Source: Branchipolynoe longqiensis
Taxonomy: Eukaryota > Annelida > Polychaeta > Phyllodocida > Polynoidae
Reading direction: 5' to 3'
DNA: 64,000 bases
NCBI GenBank assembly: GCA_030323885.1
Contig: CM059197.1
Span: 32,939,884 to 33,003,883 of the forward strand
Positions 43,848-53,459 of this stretch are shown in pieces. Under the pieces are notes generated by a model. It did not search any database and was not told where the DNA came from. It worked only from the letters and a program-made list of their open reading frames with translations. The translations under genes and the position numbers were made by a program. Position 1 is the stretch's first letter. Each line of letters starts with the position of its first letter.

Positions 43848-44128
43848 CTGTGGCGGAGTGGTTGGAGGGTCTGACTTTTTTCTATGTCTAACTCCTAATC
43901 CTGAAGTGTGGTGCTTCGATTCACGGTGCCCCCACCTCTGCCAATTTAGATTCCCACTGCTGTGTATAGCTACCAACATCGTCAAAGGCCAGTTGCTCTC
44001 ATACCATGTCAATGTGGTGTGGAAGGGTAACAATCCCTCGGGTCCATAAAAGTGTTGGCTAAGGCTTTCTGTCGACAAACTGTATAATGGTGAAAACAAG
44101 TCTATTCAGACTTATCCATGATAGGCAG
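43848..44128 (+). repeat. SINE family E, full length
   Basis: The head TGTGGCGGAGTGGTTGGAGG (A box) and GTGGTGCTTCGATTCACGG (B box) are about 55 bp apart, as in long-variable-arm tRNAs (Leu/Ser). The body is CTCTGCCAATTTAGATTCCC, CGTCAAAGGCCAGTTGCTCT and AATGGTGAAAACAAGTCTAT, and the end is CTTATCCATGATA. Confidence 0.82.
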
Positions 44129-44321
44129 TATAATACAGAATCATAATCATGGCACTCAATGAATGTGGAGGGGAGGGGTGATGCAAACAAAGGAAACATT
44201 GTGCCTAGATTGGGATTAAATCCCACAATTCTGCCACTCCGCGGTTTGCGTTTTAGATATTAGCCTATCTGCGCTCCCTGGTACAACCACCCTTGTCTGC
44301 CCACGTCTAGCTGTCTGTGCG

Positions 44322-44640
44322 CGGGCCGAATCGGTAGAGTGCGGGCCTCGCGTGCGGAAGGTCCAAAGTTCAGTTCTCGGTCGAGTGAAACCAATGACTT
44401 ATGAAATTGGTAACTGGCGCTTCATAGCCAGACGCTCGGCATTAATAGAATAGGGCAAGGACTGGTTGGCTCAGTGTCGAGATAATATGACTGAGTGGGA
44501 TTTCGGGTCATGGTGGTGGCGGCCTGATTTTCCAGTGGGGCAGCACTGTAAAATCGCCATGAGTGCCCACTGTCACAAGTCGGTACCTGTCTTGATATGA
44601 CCTTAGATGTTGCCAGGATGGTAAACTCCAAAAATCAACC
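44322..44640 (+). repeat. SINE family A, full length
   Basis: GGGCCGAATCGGTAGAGTGC, CGGGCCTCGCGTGCGGAAGG, a decayed B box (CAAAGTTCAGTTCTCGG), and the tail TTAGATGTTGCCAGGATGGT with CAACCAACC. Confidence 0.85.
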
Positions 44641-44737
44641 AACCATCCACATGTCACCCCGCCACCTGTCAGTGTCACGCACGGGCAGGGGCGGGTGAGT
44701 TGTCTCTCTATCAGGCCGGATAAGTAACTCACTGGTA

Positions 44738-44792
44738 TACCCGTCCTGATATGACATTAGATGTTGCTAGGACGTAAACCAACGAACAAACA
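44738..44792 (+). repeat. SINE family A tail-only copy
   Basis: ACCCGTCCTGATATGACATT, AGATGTTGCTAGGACGTAAA. It starts at the same point as the insertions at 42849 and 62275. A TSD near AGTAACT is possible but not certain. Confidence 0.8.
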
Positions 44793-44951
44793 AAATAAAA
44801 GTAACTGGTGATGAATGCGCCTGGTTCATCAGCAAACCATTAATAATGCACACATAATTTATCCGCGAATCGCTAATAGTACAGACCCATTCTTCCTGTG
44901 TTACTAACGAATCCCACACGCACACCTCGTCATCGATGGGTTCACAGCAAA

Positions 44952-45259
44952 CGTCCGTCTCCCATGCTGGTAGATCGTGGGGTCGTGGGTTCGAACCCTG
45001 GTCGAGTCAAACCAATGACTTAAAAATTGATATTTGTCGCTTCCTAGCCAGGCACTCGGCATTATTAGGACAGGGCACGGACTGGTTAGCTCAGTGTCAG
45101 GATAATGTGACTGAGTGGGATACCAGGGCATGGTGCCGGCAGCCTGGTTTCCCAGTGGGACAGCACTATAAAGTCGCCATGAGTGCGCACTGTCACAAGT
45201 CAGCACCCGTCCTGATATGACCTTAGATATTGCTAGGATGTAAAACAACAAACAAACAA
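44952..45259 (+). repeat. SINE family A, short 5' truncation, with TSD
   Basis: It starts at CGTCCGTCTCCCATGCTGGT, about 30 bp into the head. It has an excellent B box (GGGTTCGAACCC), a normal body and tail. The TSD ACAGCAAA lies at 44944-44951 and 45260-45267. Confidence 0.88.
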
Positions 45260-45267
45260 ACAGCAAA

Positions 45268-46200
45268 TGATGATTTTCCGTCATGCTCGCCATCGATGGA
45301 CAACCAAGATGAAGAGACCAACGGATCCCAATTACTGAAATAGCACACTACAATTTACAAATAAATGGATTTATAAAATATACATAATGATACAAACCTA
45401 GTTCGCTGCATGTATTTTGCAATTAACAACATAGAACGTATAAGCCCGCCACGATGTGTGGGTGCTGCACAAAATATCCGTTTATGTTTATTTTTATGCA
45501 TATATTCATGTCTATATTTATAGTGGTGCACTATCTAAGGACAGGGCTTGGGTGAAAGGATGCTGTAGCAAATCACAATGGGACGGGATCCTTTCCCGCA
45601 AGCCTGCATTACACCCAAGTAGATGTACATAGTAGGCTAGGGTATCATACTCAGACTAGACAATACTCTGGAAAAATAGAAAGAAACTAACATCGGCTAG
45701 TAACACCCAAAACCGCAAAAGGCTGGCCTGAGCAGAAACAGGTAAACACTCCTGGGCGAGGGACCAGACCAAGACAGCACCACAGCTGTCCAGCATTGAA
45801 AACAAGCACCCTCGTGGGAGCTTATATTTTATGGGCAGAGTAAATATACCTTGTCAATCAAACAAAATAATATATATATATATATTTTTTTTAATACAAA
45901 TCCGCCGGTCGGATGTTAGTGTAGCGGGTCCCAGGTGCCACTTACCCATCAAATATTAAACCATACCGACATGTCGCATGATCAGGTCAGTTAAGGCGCC
46001 AAACCCAGCCCTGCTGCGTGACCTATGACCTATGACCTACCTACGGCCAGCCAACGCGTAGACGGGCGCTCAGTCCCAGCGGCAACTAGTTCAGTCAGGG
46101 ATTTATTGGGGTTGTACGTCCTAGCAACACCAAGGTCATATAATCAAAACTGGTGCCTGTTTATGTCATTAAATTAAAATTGTTGTTATTGTACATTCGT
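45268..46200. other. Unannotated, with a small SINE A tail fragment
   Basis: A fragment of the SINE A tail in minus orientation (TACGTCCTAGCAACACCAAG) is at 46108-46140. A TA/T tract is at 45870-45893. ACCTATGACCTATGACC is a short tandem near 46022. Confidence 0.5.
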
Positions 46201-46204
46201 TGGT

Positions 46205-46995
46205 TAAGCAAGGGAAATTTCAACTGCAGACAATTGGTCTTCCTCATTCCACTGCTCCTTGCCCTATCCTAGTAATTCTGAATGCCAGGCTAGGTAGTGA
46301 CACATATCCATTTCAACTGCAGACAATTGGTCATCCTCATTCCACTGCTCCTTGCCCTATCCTAGTAATTCTGAATGCAGGGCTAGGTAGGGACAAGTAT
46401 CCATTTCAACTGCAGACAATTGATCTTCCCCATTCCACTGCTCCTTGCCCTATCCTAGTAATTCTGAATGCCAGGGTAGGTAGTGGCAAATATCCATTTC
46501 AACTGCAGACAATTGGTCTTCCTCATTCCACTGCTCCATGCCCTATCCTAGTAATTCTGAATTCCAGGCTAGATAGTGACAAATATCCAGTTCAACTGCA
46601 GACAATTGGTCTTCCCCATTCCACTGCTCCATGCCCTATCCTTGTAATTCTGAATTCCAGGCTAGGTAGTGACAAATATCCAGTTCAACTGTAGACAATT
46701 GGTCTTCCCCATTCCACTGTTCCATGCCCTATCCTAGTAATTCGGAATGCCAGGCTAGGTAGCATCAAATATTCATTTCAAGTGCAGGCAATTGGTCGTC
46801 CCCATCCCACTGCTCATTGCCCAATCCTAGTAATTGTGAATGCCATCCTAGGTAGCGAAAAATATCCATTTCAACTACAGATAATTGGTCTTCCCCATTC
46901 CACTGCTCCTTGCCTTATCCTAGTAATTCTGAATGCCAGGCTAGGTAGTGTCAAATAGAATGCCAGCCCAGGTAGCGACAAATATCCATTTCAAC
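46205..46995. repeat. 93-bp satellite derived from SINE B
   Basis: Units begin CAACTGCAGACAATTGG at 46221, 46314, 46407, 46500, 46593, 46686, 46779 and 46872, every one exactly 93 bp apart. A further start lies at 46992 after a 27-bp partial duplication. Each unit holds TTCCTCATTCCACTGCTCCT, TGCCCTATCCTAGTAATTCT and AATGCCAGGCTAGGTAGTGA, the tail/body join of SINE B in minus orientation. The 93-bp period is a multiple of 3, which yields a 164-codon open frame with a 31-residue repeat. It is not a gene. Confidence 0.93.
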
Positions 46996-47415
46996 TGCAT
47001 ACAGTTGGTCTTCCTCATTCCCCTGCTCCGTGTTCTATCATAGTAATAACCAAACACCAGGCTTGGTAGCAATGAGTATCAATTTCTAAGCCATTGCTTT
47101 GACTCGACCAATGTTCGAACCCAATCCCACGACCTACCAAAAGGTGAGATGGACGGTTAAACAGGAGTTGGTTGATTTCAATTGTGGACAAATTAATCTT
47201 CCTCATTTCACTGCACCGATTTCTCACTCAGTCACATTATCCTGATACAGAGCTAACCAGTCCTTGCCCTATCCGAAAAATGCCTAGCGCCTGGCTATGT
47301 AACAACAAGTGTACATTTTAAAGTCATTGGCTTAAGCTCGGTTGCGGATCGAACCCACGATCCGCGCATAGGAACGGAAAGTTCAACTGCTTTAGCCACC
47401 CGGTATGGCTTCATT
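46996..47415 (-). repeat. SINE A/B fragments
   Basis: CACCAGGCTTGGTAGCAATG at 47056 with a decayed head, then CACTCAGTCACATTATCCTG at 47226 through AAGTCATTGGCTTAAGCTCG and a head ending TTTAGCCACCCGGT. At least two overlapping old copies. Confidence 0.7.
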
Positions 47416-47980
47416 CAATATCCCACTCAGTCACATTATTAATCCTTCACTGAACCAGCTTGCCCACTATATAATAGTGCTTCACTCCAGGGAAGGCAGT
47501 GGTAAGCATCAGTGTTTGTAGGGCTTCTGTTTGACTCAGCCCAGGCGTGATTCCTGCGAACGCTCTATCCAATCAACCAGCCCTTCTGGTGATTCGCAAT
47601 TAGATGTGTTGATTGGGGCTATTAGATGTTTTCTACTATAGCATAGGTAGAAAATACTGACATTTTGTTTGTGTGTTGCTAAAACAGTTTATTCATCAGA
47701 ATATACTTTTTTTTCTGGAGTGAGGCATTGGTTGATCTTCTGGCGCTATATATTATATTGTACCTATGGGTCTCTGCATGAATCTAGGTAGGATAACTTA
47801 CTGAATTATTAATGTTGTTTTATTTACTTACAGTAAGTTACACAGTGCATTGTTTTTAAGTGTCTTTGTTTCTGTATTTCTCTGAATATTGAAGTTATTA
47901 ATTTAGTTTTCAGTAGTAGTGTTACCGTCCTTCCACAAATCCCGCAGGATATTATTTGTAAATGTGGTAATATTGGGATT
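47416..47980. other. Unannotated intergenic stretch
   Basis: Weak SINE-like remnants to 47600 (CACTCAGTCACATTATTAAT), then AT-rich DNA. Confidence 0.45.
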
Positions 47981-47990
47981 GCATTAGCTG

Positions 47991-48304
47991 GTAGACCAGA
48001 CGGGATGGCCGAATGTGTTAGAGCGTCCGTCTCCCGTGTTGGTAGATCGTGGGGTCGTGGGTTCGAACCATGGTCGAGTCAAACCAATGATTTAAAAATT
48101 GATACTTGTCGCTTCCTGGCGCTCGGGATTAATAGGATAGGGCAAGGACTGGTTGGCTCAGTATCAGGTCATGGTGCTGGCGGCCTGGTTTCCCAGTGGG
48201 GCAGCACTATAAAGTCGCCATGAGTGCACACTGTCACAAGTCAGTGCCCGTCCTGATATGACCTTAGATGTTGCTAGGACGTAAAACAACACATAATAAT
48301 ATCA
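47991..48304 (+). repeat. SINE family A, complete, with 10-bp TSD
   Basis: It begins GTAGACCAGACGGGATGGCC, with A-box region TGGCCGAATGTGTTAGAGCG and B box GGGTTCGAACCAT. The body is shortened at CAGTATCAGGTCATGG. It ends with the tail and AACAACACATAATAATATCA. The TSD GCATTAGCTG is at 47981-47990 and 48305-48314. A good reference copy for the family. Confidence 0.93.
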
Positions 48305-48420
48305 GCATTAGCTGTTTGGTGGGCTATGGAAGAGGGTGTGCTATTTGCACAGCGATGTATGTATGAGTATCATTACTATTCCTGCCCAAATTTACCAAGA
48401 AGCAGAAGTATCATTGTCCA

Positions 48421-49205
48421 TTAAAACCTGCATCATCAGATGAAAGCATCAACTTTAAAAAAACCTAATAAACTTGTTTTAGATTTCATTCTACATATAT
48501 ATAACTTAGATACTGGCGCTCATTTTAAGAATTTCTAGAAGGGGATTTAATAGAATATGTTACCACTGAAGCCTATACTGTCAGAGTTTTGATGTGCATG
48601 CCGATGTGGTGGTTTCAGCTCGTTCCCGTGCTCAGCCGTGTCCCTCGCTTCTGCGCATGCGTCAGAATCTAGTAAACATGGCTGTAATCGATTAACACAA
48701 ACCAGGCGACTCGGGTCATCCGAATTTCAAATAGAACACGCGAGTGGAGTCGACAAATACACGTCCCGTGTGCAAAAAAAGAATAACTTAGATTAATGAA
48801 ATGGAAATATAGCTAAACTGGGCCATCATACAATACTTTAAATCCTATTTTGCTGTACTTTTATCGGTTATTAAAAAAAAAAAGAACAAATTGTCCACCC
48901 GAGCGTATTCGATTATTCAACCCGAGTTTGTAGGATGTGCGCATGCGCCAATAAGTGGCTGGGGTGACCCGAGTTGATGCGAAATCTGCGCATGCGCAGA
49001 AGCAACGGGACACGGCTGAGCACGGGAACGAGCTGAAACCACCACACCAAAATAAAGTTGGCTTGTTTCTTGTTCAAGTAACTTCAAACTTAACCATTTA
49101 AGATAAGTGTTACTTCAAAAGTAATATCGATTAGAATGGTAAACTTGGTAAAGTTATCTATTAAAAATGTCTGAAATTCAAAACCACCAGATTATGCAGC
49201 TTTAA
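48421..49205. mobile_element. TTAA MITE with nested TIR element
   Basis: The left end TTAAAACCTGCATCATCAGA and the right end ACCAGATTATGCAGCTTTAA. Interior MITE sequence lies on both sides of the insertion at 48606-49046 (GAATATGTTACCACTGAAGC, AATAAAGTTGGCTTGTTTCT). Confidence 0.72.
48606..49046. mobile_element. Nested TIR element, GTGGTGGTTTCAGCTCG ends
   Basis: The left arm GTGGTGGTTTCAGCTCGTTC plus CCGTGCTCAGCCGTGTCCC is the perfect complement of the right arm. The first mismatches come after about 38 bp (CTCGCTTCTGCGCATGCG against GTTGCTTCTGCGCATGCG). The interior has CGATTAACACAAACCAGGCG and ACTCGGGTCATCC, also found in the CCGG elements at 53069 and 57416. Confidence 0.85.
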
Positions 49206-49231
49206 TTAATCATAATAATGTGTTTGTTTAT

Positions 49232-49290
49232 TTATTTGTTTGTTGTTGTTTTACGTCCTAGCAACATCTAATGTCATATCAGGATAGAGA
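49232..49290 (-). repeat. SINE family A tail-only copy
   Basis: GTTTGTTGTTGTTTTACGTC, CTAGCAACATCTAATGTCAT and ATCAGGATAG, then unrelated DNA. It is truncated at the same place as the other tail-only copies. Confidence 0.8.
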
Positions 49291-49649
49291 ATAATGTGTA
49301 CCTCATGCCATTGCTTATGCGCTTTCGGGATACTCTGAAGGACTGCTCTACATTCTCCTAAGCAAAACTAGGAAGACAACTTGCCTCAGTCCTAGGGGCC
49401 GTTCCCAGGTTTATATCTGCCAAGGTAGGACAATTTCGTGACCTACCGTTGCATAGCCGAAAACAAGTAACATCCATGTGAGGTATGCGATGCCGTGGCT
49501 GCCAAGACACATGGAACAGCGCACCATCGGGACCATCCAGTTAGCGTGCTGCCACCTGCTGGTTCTTTTAACCTGGCAAGGGTCAGTGTAGTCGAAACCA
49601 TCACCGTCACGAGGTAGTGGGGGCCCATGTGAGGACTGCGACAATAGCA
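49291..49649. other. Unannotated intergenic stretch
   Basis: Minus-strand frames of 61-79 codons (49411-49650) have no recognised domain. Not called. Confidence 0.45.
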
Positions 49650-49661
49650 TGGCTATTAGTT

Positions 49662-50003
49662 TGTTTGTTGCTGTTTACGTCCTAGCAACATCTAAGGTCA
49701 TATCAGGACGGGTACCGACTTGTGACAGTGTGCACTCATGGTGACTTTATAGTGCTGTTCCACTGGGAAACCAGGCCGCCAGCACCATGACTTGATATCC
49801 CACTCAGTCACATTATCCTGACACTGAGCCAAACCAGTCATTGCCCTATCCTATTAATGCCGAGCGCCAGGCTAGGAAGCGACAAGTATCAATTTTTAAG
49901 TCATTGGTTTCTACTCGACCAGGATTCGAACCCACAAACTCATGGGTTCGGATCTCCCGATCTCCCAAAACAGGAGACGGACGCTCTACTCATTCGGCCA
50001 CCC
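49662..50003 (-). repeat. SINE family A, full length, with 12-bp TSD
   Basis: The TSD TGGCTATTAGTT is at 49650-49661 and 50004-50015. The tail is left (TTTACGTCCTAGCAACATCT) and the head right. The head has the same CTCATGGGTTCGGATCTCCC variant as the copy at 41612. Confidence 0.93.
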
Positions 50004-50015
50004 TGGCTATTAGTT

Positions 50016-50735
50016 AGTCGGTTTGGCCATGATATTTGAATCACATCATCACGTGATCATTCTCGCTATGAATCAGTCGCCATTCTCTACACCACTCACG
50101 TGACCATTTATTTCCCTTTGCGAATCAATCTTTTCGTTTTAAAGAACCGCTCATCACACTGAATACAACAATAAATATATATTCTATATAACTTATAAGG
50201 GATGAAATATCTCCGCGATTTCGCGGAATTCCGCAATTAAAATTGTTGTTTTTCTGATTTCACGTTAAGCAAGGTGCCAAAGAATCAGGATATATATGAC
50301 AACAATTGGTTAGTTGGATTCCAGTTCTTTAATAATCTTACATGTTGCTAGAACATGAAACCCAAGCGAGAACGAGTTTGGTCTGGGCGATAATATAGAT
50401 ACAACAAGGATTGTTGAAACCTGGCTTCCAGCATTTTTCTATGGTTCCCTGACAGTGCTAATCCAATGGGGTGAAATTCCCGTTTTCCTGGAAATTCGCC
50501 GGCGGTGTAATAATCTCGGTTTTATTTCCACGCCTTTTTGTTGTAGACCCCTTTCTTCTCTGCCTATAGAAGAAATAGAAGAAGAAGAATACAAAATATT
50601 AACTCGATTTTCTGCCAGCTCCAGGCACGTCTACTGTGTCCGGACTGGGGTCACGTGGTGTTGCTGGTGCTTCGCCGGTCTGGTCTATAACATTATAAAG
50701 ATCCCATAATTGACCTACATTGAGTGCAGCAGGAG
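50016..50735. other. Unannotated intergenic stretch
   Basis: An 84-codon frame at 50455-50709 has no recognised domain. Nothing else is seen. Confidence 0.45.
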
Positions 50736-50740
50736 ACACT

Positions 50741-50790
50741 CCCCCCCAACCCCCAACCCCCAACCCCCAACCCCCAACCCCCAACCCCGC
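50741..50790. repeat. CCCCCAA tandem repeat
   Basis: Six perfect 7-bp units, CCCCCAA, with degraded C-rich DNA after. It resembles a ciliate-type telomere motif, but it is interstitial and short. The minus strand can form a quadruplex. Confidence 0.92.
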
Positions 50791-50925
50791 CCCACCTCAC
50801 TCCCACCCAACCCTACCCTACCCCATTCCCTGTAGTCCCTCCCTGATCTCCAAGCCGATTCTTTAAGTCACCGCGTGCTATCTCCGAGCACACTATCTGT
50901 CGTCAATGACTGAGACTCCGCTACG

Positions 50926-51250
50926 GGGAGTGGATCATGGGGGAATTCAAAGAGAGATTCACCAACAACTTGCTGACTTTAAATACAATTTACATTCAAA
51001 TAATGGCTCTCACGGCTAAATAGCTTCCTTCTCAAACTGTTCATGATATATATATATATATATCTCTATATATATATATAATATTATATGTATATAAATA
51101 TATCAGGCACATTCGGGAAGGAAGATATATGTGTGTATATATATATGTCAGGCACAGTTTGGGAACGAAGCTATTTAGCTGAGAGAACTATTTTTATATG
51201 TAAATTATGTTTACGTCAGCAAGTTGTTGGTGAATTCCGCATGATATGTG
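50926..51250. mobile_element. Large imperfect inverted repeat with TA loop
   Basis: The left arm (TTCACCAACAACTTGCTGAC, AATTTACAT, CGGCTAAATAGCTTCCTTCT, CAAACTGTTCATGA) pairs with the right arm (reverse complement TTCACCAACAACTTGCTGAC, CAGCTAAATAGCTTCGTTCC, CAAACTGTGCCTGA). The arms are about 115 bp each and the loop is TA-rich. It is probably a foldback element. It abuts the TIR element at 51254. Confidence 0.75.
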
Positions 51251-51253
51251 TGT

Positions 51254-51701
51254 ATATGGGTCACTCTCCTGAAAACTGGCCAGAAGTGCCACAGAGAATT
51301 AAAATCTAACACTTGAATTGTAATTTTTTTCCTTGCTAATGAAAGCTGGAAATTTGTAATTAAAACAAAATTTAGGCATCTATACATGTTAATAAATACT
51401 TCCTTTTGATTTGGGAACTGTGTTGTTTCATATATCAATGCAATACAAGATGTTAGGTAGGATCCAACCATGTCCCATGTTACAAATGGCTGACAGTAAA
51501 TTGTTTTTTTTTGTGTACAAAAACACTTCATTCATAACCAAAAAGACCAAAGTTGCACGCAGCATATCTTATTTCCCTTTTTTCTTACATTAAATCTGAA
51601 CATGAATATGAAAAGTACTATAAGGGAAAAAATAAGTAGGACGTTTTTTTATTGATCTTTTAAAATCCCATTCCATGCTAACCAGTTTTCAGGAGAGTGA
51701 C

Positions 51702-51707
<6 letters not shown>
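51254..51707. mobile_element. TIR element, ATATGGGTCACTCTCCTGAA ends
   Basis: ATATGGGTCACTCTCCTGAA plus AACTGG at the left is perfectly repeated in inverse at the right (CCAGTTTTCAGGAGAGTGAC, CCATAT), giving 26 perfect bp. The interior is about 400 bp, AT-rich, with no coding signal. TA dinucleotides flank it, so a mariner-type MITE is plausible. Confidence 0.82.

Positions 51708-51742
<35 letters not shown>
51708..51742. repeat. TA microsatellite
   Basis: About 17 TA units. Confidence 0.95.
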
Positions 51743-51745
<3 letters not shown>

Positions 51746-51916
51746 GATAAATATAATATTAGAGGATTACGCTCGTTATTTCCAGTCAGTATTTGGTGCA
51801 TTGAACAATGCCCCGTCTTATAAAACGTATATAAAATATAATGACGTTGAGTTGGGGTTACATTTTAAAATGGTCGGTGAACCTTTGCTGGCGCAGTCCC
51901 GGGTCTAATTTTAGAC

Positions 51917-52080
51917 ATGACGAGTGGTGGTGACGCTGCAGATGCGTTGTTGGTATCAAAGATGGATGGCCTGGTTTTAGTGACTATTAAAGATGAATTA
52001 CCCCAAGTCACGTTCAAGGATGCGCCCTGTCCTTCAACGGGTTGCTATTCGCGATGGCTTAGGGGGCTGCGGGGTGGGAG
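51917..52080 (+). other. Possible short coding segment, weak
   Basis: The frame from the ATG at 51917 gives MTSGGDAADALLVSKMDGLV, then LVTIKDELPQVTFKDAPCP, a plausible non-repetitive protein stretch. After about residue 50 it runs into a G-rich simple repeat. No domain, splice donor or upstream signal is convincing. Confidence 0.15.
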
Positions 52081-52195
52081 GGGGTGGGAGGGGCGTGGGA
52101 GGGGTGCTTGGGGCGTGTGTTTCTGTGTGTCGGTGTCGGTGAGGTGCGGTTGGGGTGGGTGTGGACGTGGGGGTATGGTATCACTGATGGTTTGA

Positions 52196-52283
52196 AGAAA
52201 AGGACCAGCGATACATTGAGGCGCAAGGTTACACATAAGTGGATACCGGTGTCTATTTCTAGAAATAGTAGAATATGTACCCG
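52196..52283. repeat. Unfilled paralogue of the 53069 insertion site
   Basis: GCGCAAGGTTACACATAAGT, GGATACCGGTGTCTATTTCT and AGAATATGTACCC match the two flanks of the element at 53069-53427, with a single CCGG (52246-52249) where the other copy has the insertion. Confidence 0.75.
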
Positions 52284-52287
52284 GTGT

Positions 52288-52945
52288 AGGACATTCAAAA
52301 CACTACCCCGTTCAAAACACTATGGTAGTGTTTTGAACCTAAGTTCAAAACACTACGGTAGTGTTTTGAACTTAAGTTGAATACACTACTGTTAAGTTCA
52401 AAACACTAGCAGTATGTACGTCCAAAACACTATCCAAGTTCAAAACACTATCATAACACGGGGATGTAATGCCGCAAAATGTAACCTATAGTGGTACATA
52501 TTGGTATACACTGACCATGCTGTGGCGTTTGAAACATGTACTAATTGGTTTTGTTATTGGGAGGTTTATGTCCTGGCAACATCTAAGCTCATATCAGGAC
52601 ACACATACTAGTAGTATACACTCATGGTGCTGCAGCGATTTTAGCATGTATTAGTATACGCTGATGGTGCTGCACATATTAGTAGTAGTATACGCATTAA
52701 TGTCCCACCTCACTGCATACAGCCCCACACTACTGCATACTGCCCGACCCTACTACAAATGATAATGACTATGCAGCAATTGTATTAAAACAATTAGAGT
52801 AGTGTTTTGAACTTAAAGGTAGTGTTTTGAACTTAAGGATAGTGTTTTCAGCATGACCACAGTAGTGTTTCGAACCTACCTTCAACTAGGTTGAAAACAC
52901 CACCGTAGTGTTTGTGTGGGATAGTGTTTTGAACGTACTACACCG
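52288..52945. repeat. Cluster of GTTCAAAACACTA motifs in both orientations
   Basis: GTTCAAAACACTA and its complement TAGTGTTTTGAAC occur about 15 times, many as adjacent inverted pairs (such as 52311-52350), in two blocks at 52288-52460 and 52797-52940. ACACATACTAGTAGTATACA-type sequence and a SINE A tail fragment (52560-52602) lie between the blocks. Likely the arms of a decayed foldback element. Confidence 0.75.
52560..52602 (-). repeat. SINE family A tail fragment
   Basis: GAGGTTTATGTCCTGGCAAC, ATCTAAGCTCATATCAGGAC. Confidence 0.75.
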
Positions 52946-53068
52946 GCAATGTGATAGGATGCGGTGGGGGATGGGTGGGGGTGGGGTTGGGGGTGGTTTG
53001 GCCTCGGTGACCGGTTACAGAAAAGCACTAGGGAAACATTGGGGCGCAAGGTTACACATAACTGGATG

Positions 53069-53427
53069 CCGGTGTCACAGTTTAAATTCTCAGTGGGTTT
53101 AGAGTCTATGCTCGGGGTTCCGCGCATGCGTAAAAATCGAACAGCATTTCAGCTTATTTGATCAATCAACTCGGGTGACCCGAGAAACTTTTTGATGCAC
53201 AAATGTGACGTCATTGCTCCTAGCAAACATTGGCCAAGAGGTGGTCACTGGGGTCGGGCATTTTTGCACACGCCACATGTTTTTGTCAACTCTGCTTGCG
53301 GTGTTCTATTTGAATTTCTAGCAACTCAGGTGACCCGAGTCCCCCGGGTCATGTAAATCAAATACGTGCATGTGCAGAATCCCAAGCGTAGACTCTAAAC
53401 TCATGGAGAATCTAAACTGCAACACCG
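53069..53427. mobile_element. CCGG-targeting TIR element, filled site
   Basis: CCGG is at both edges (53069-53072, 53424-53427). The element proper starts TGTCACAGTTTAAATTCTCA and ends with the near-complement (reverse complement TGTTGCAGTTTAGATTCTCC). Both arms continue GGTTTAGAGTCTA or GAGTTTAGAGTCTA. The interior carries GACGTCATTGCTCCTAGCA and several NCTCGGGTGACCCGAG palindromes. The unfilled paralogue at 52196 supports the 4-bp TSD. Confidence 0.82.
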
Positions 53428-53459
53428 GTGTCTATTTCTAGAATATGTACCCCATGTGT

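Noticed and set aside
44936..45220. 94-codon frame (GSQQTSVSHAGRSWGRGFEP...) that recurs at other positions
   Set aside because: It is translation of SINE A. Related frames at 48005, 42976 and elsewhere have the same cause.
46200..46694. 164-codon frame with a regular 31-residue repeat resembling a repeat protein
   Set aside because: The 93-bp period is the SINE-derived satellite; 93 is divisible by 3, so the frame stays open by chance.
47991..48080. tRNA-like sequence with good A and B boxes
   Set aside because: It is the head of a complete SINE with TSD. The same head occurs in many SINE copies, and a proper tRNA 3' half with acceptor stem is absent.
50741..50790. Telomere end
   Set aside because: Only six units, flanked by ordinary DNA on both sides, and not the motif expected for most animals.
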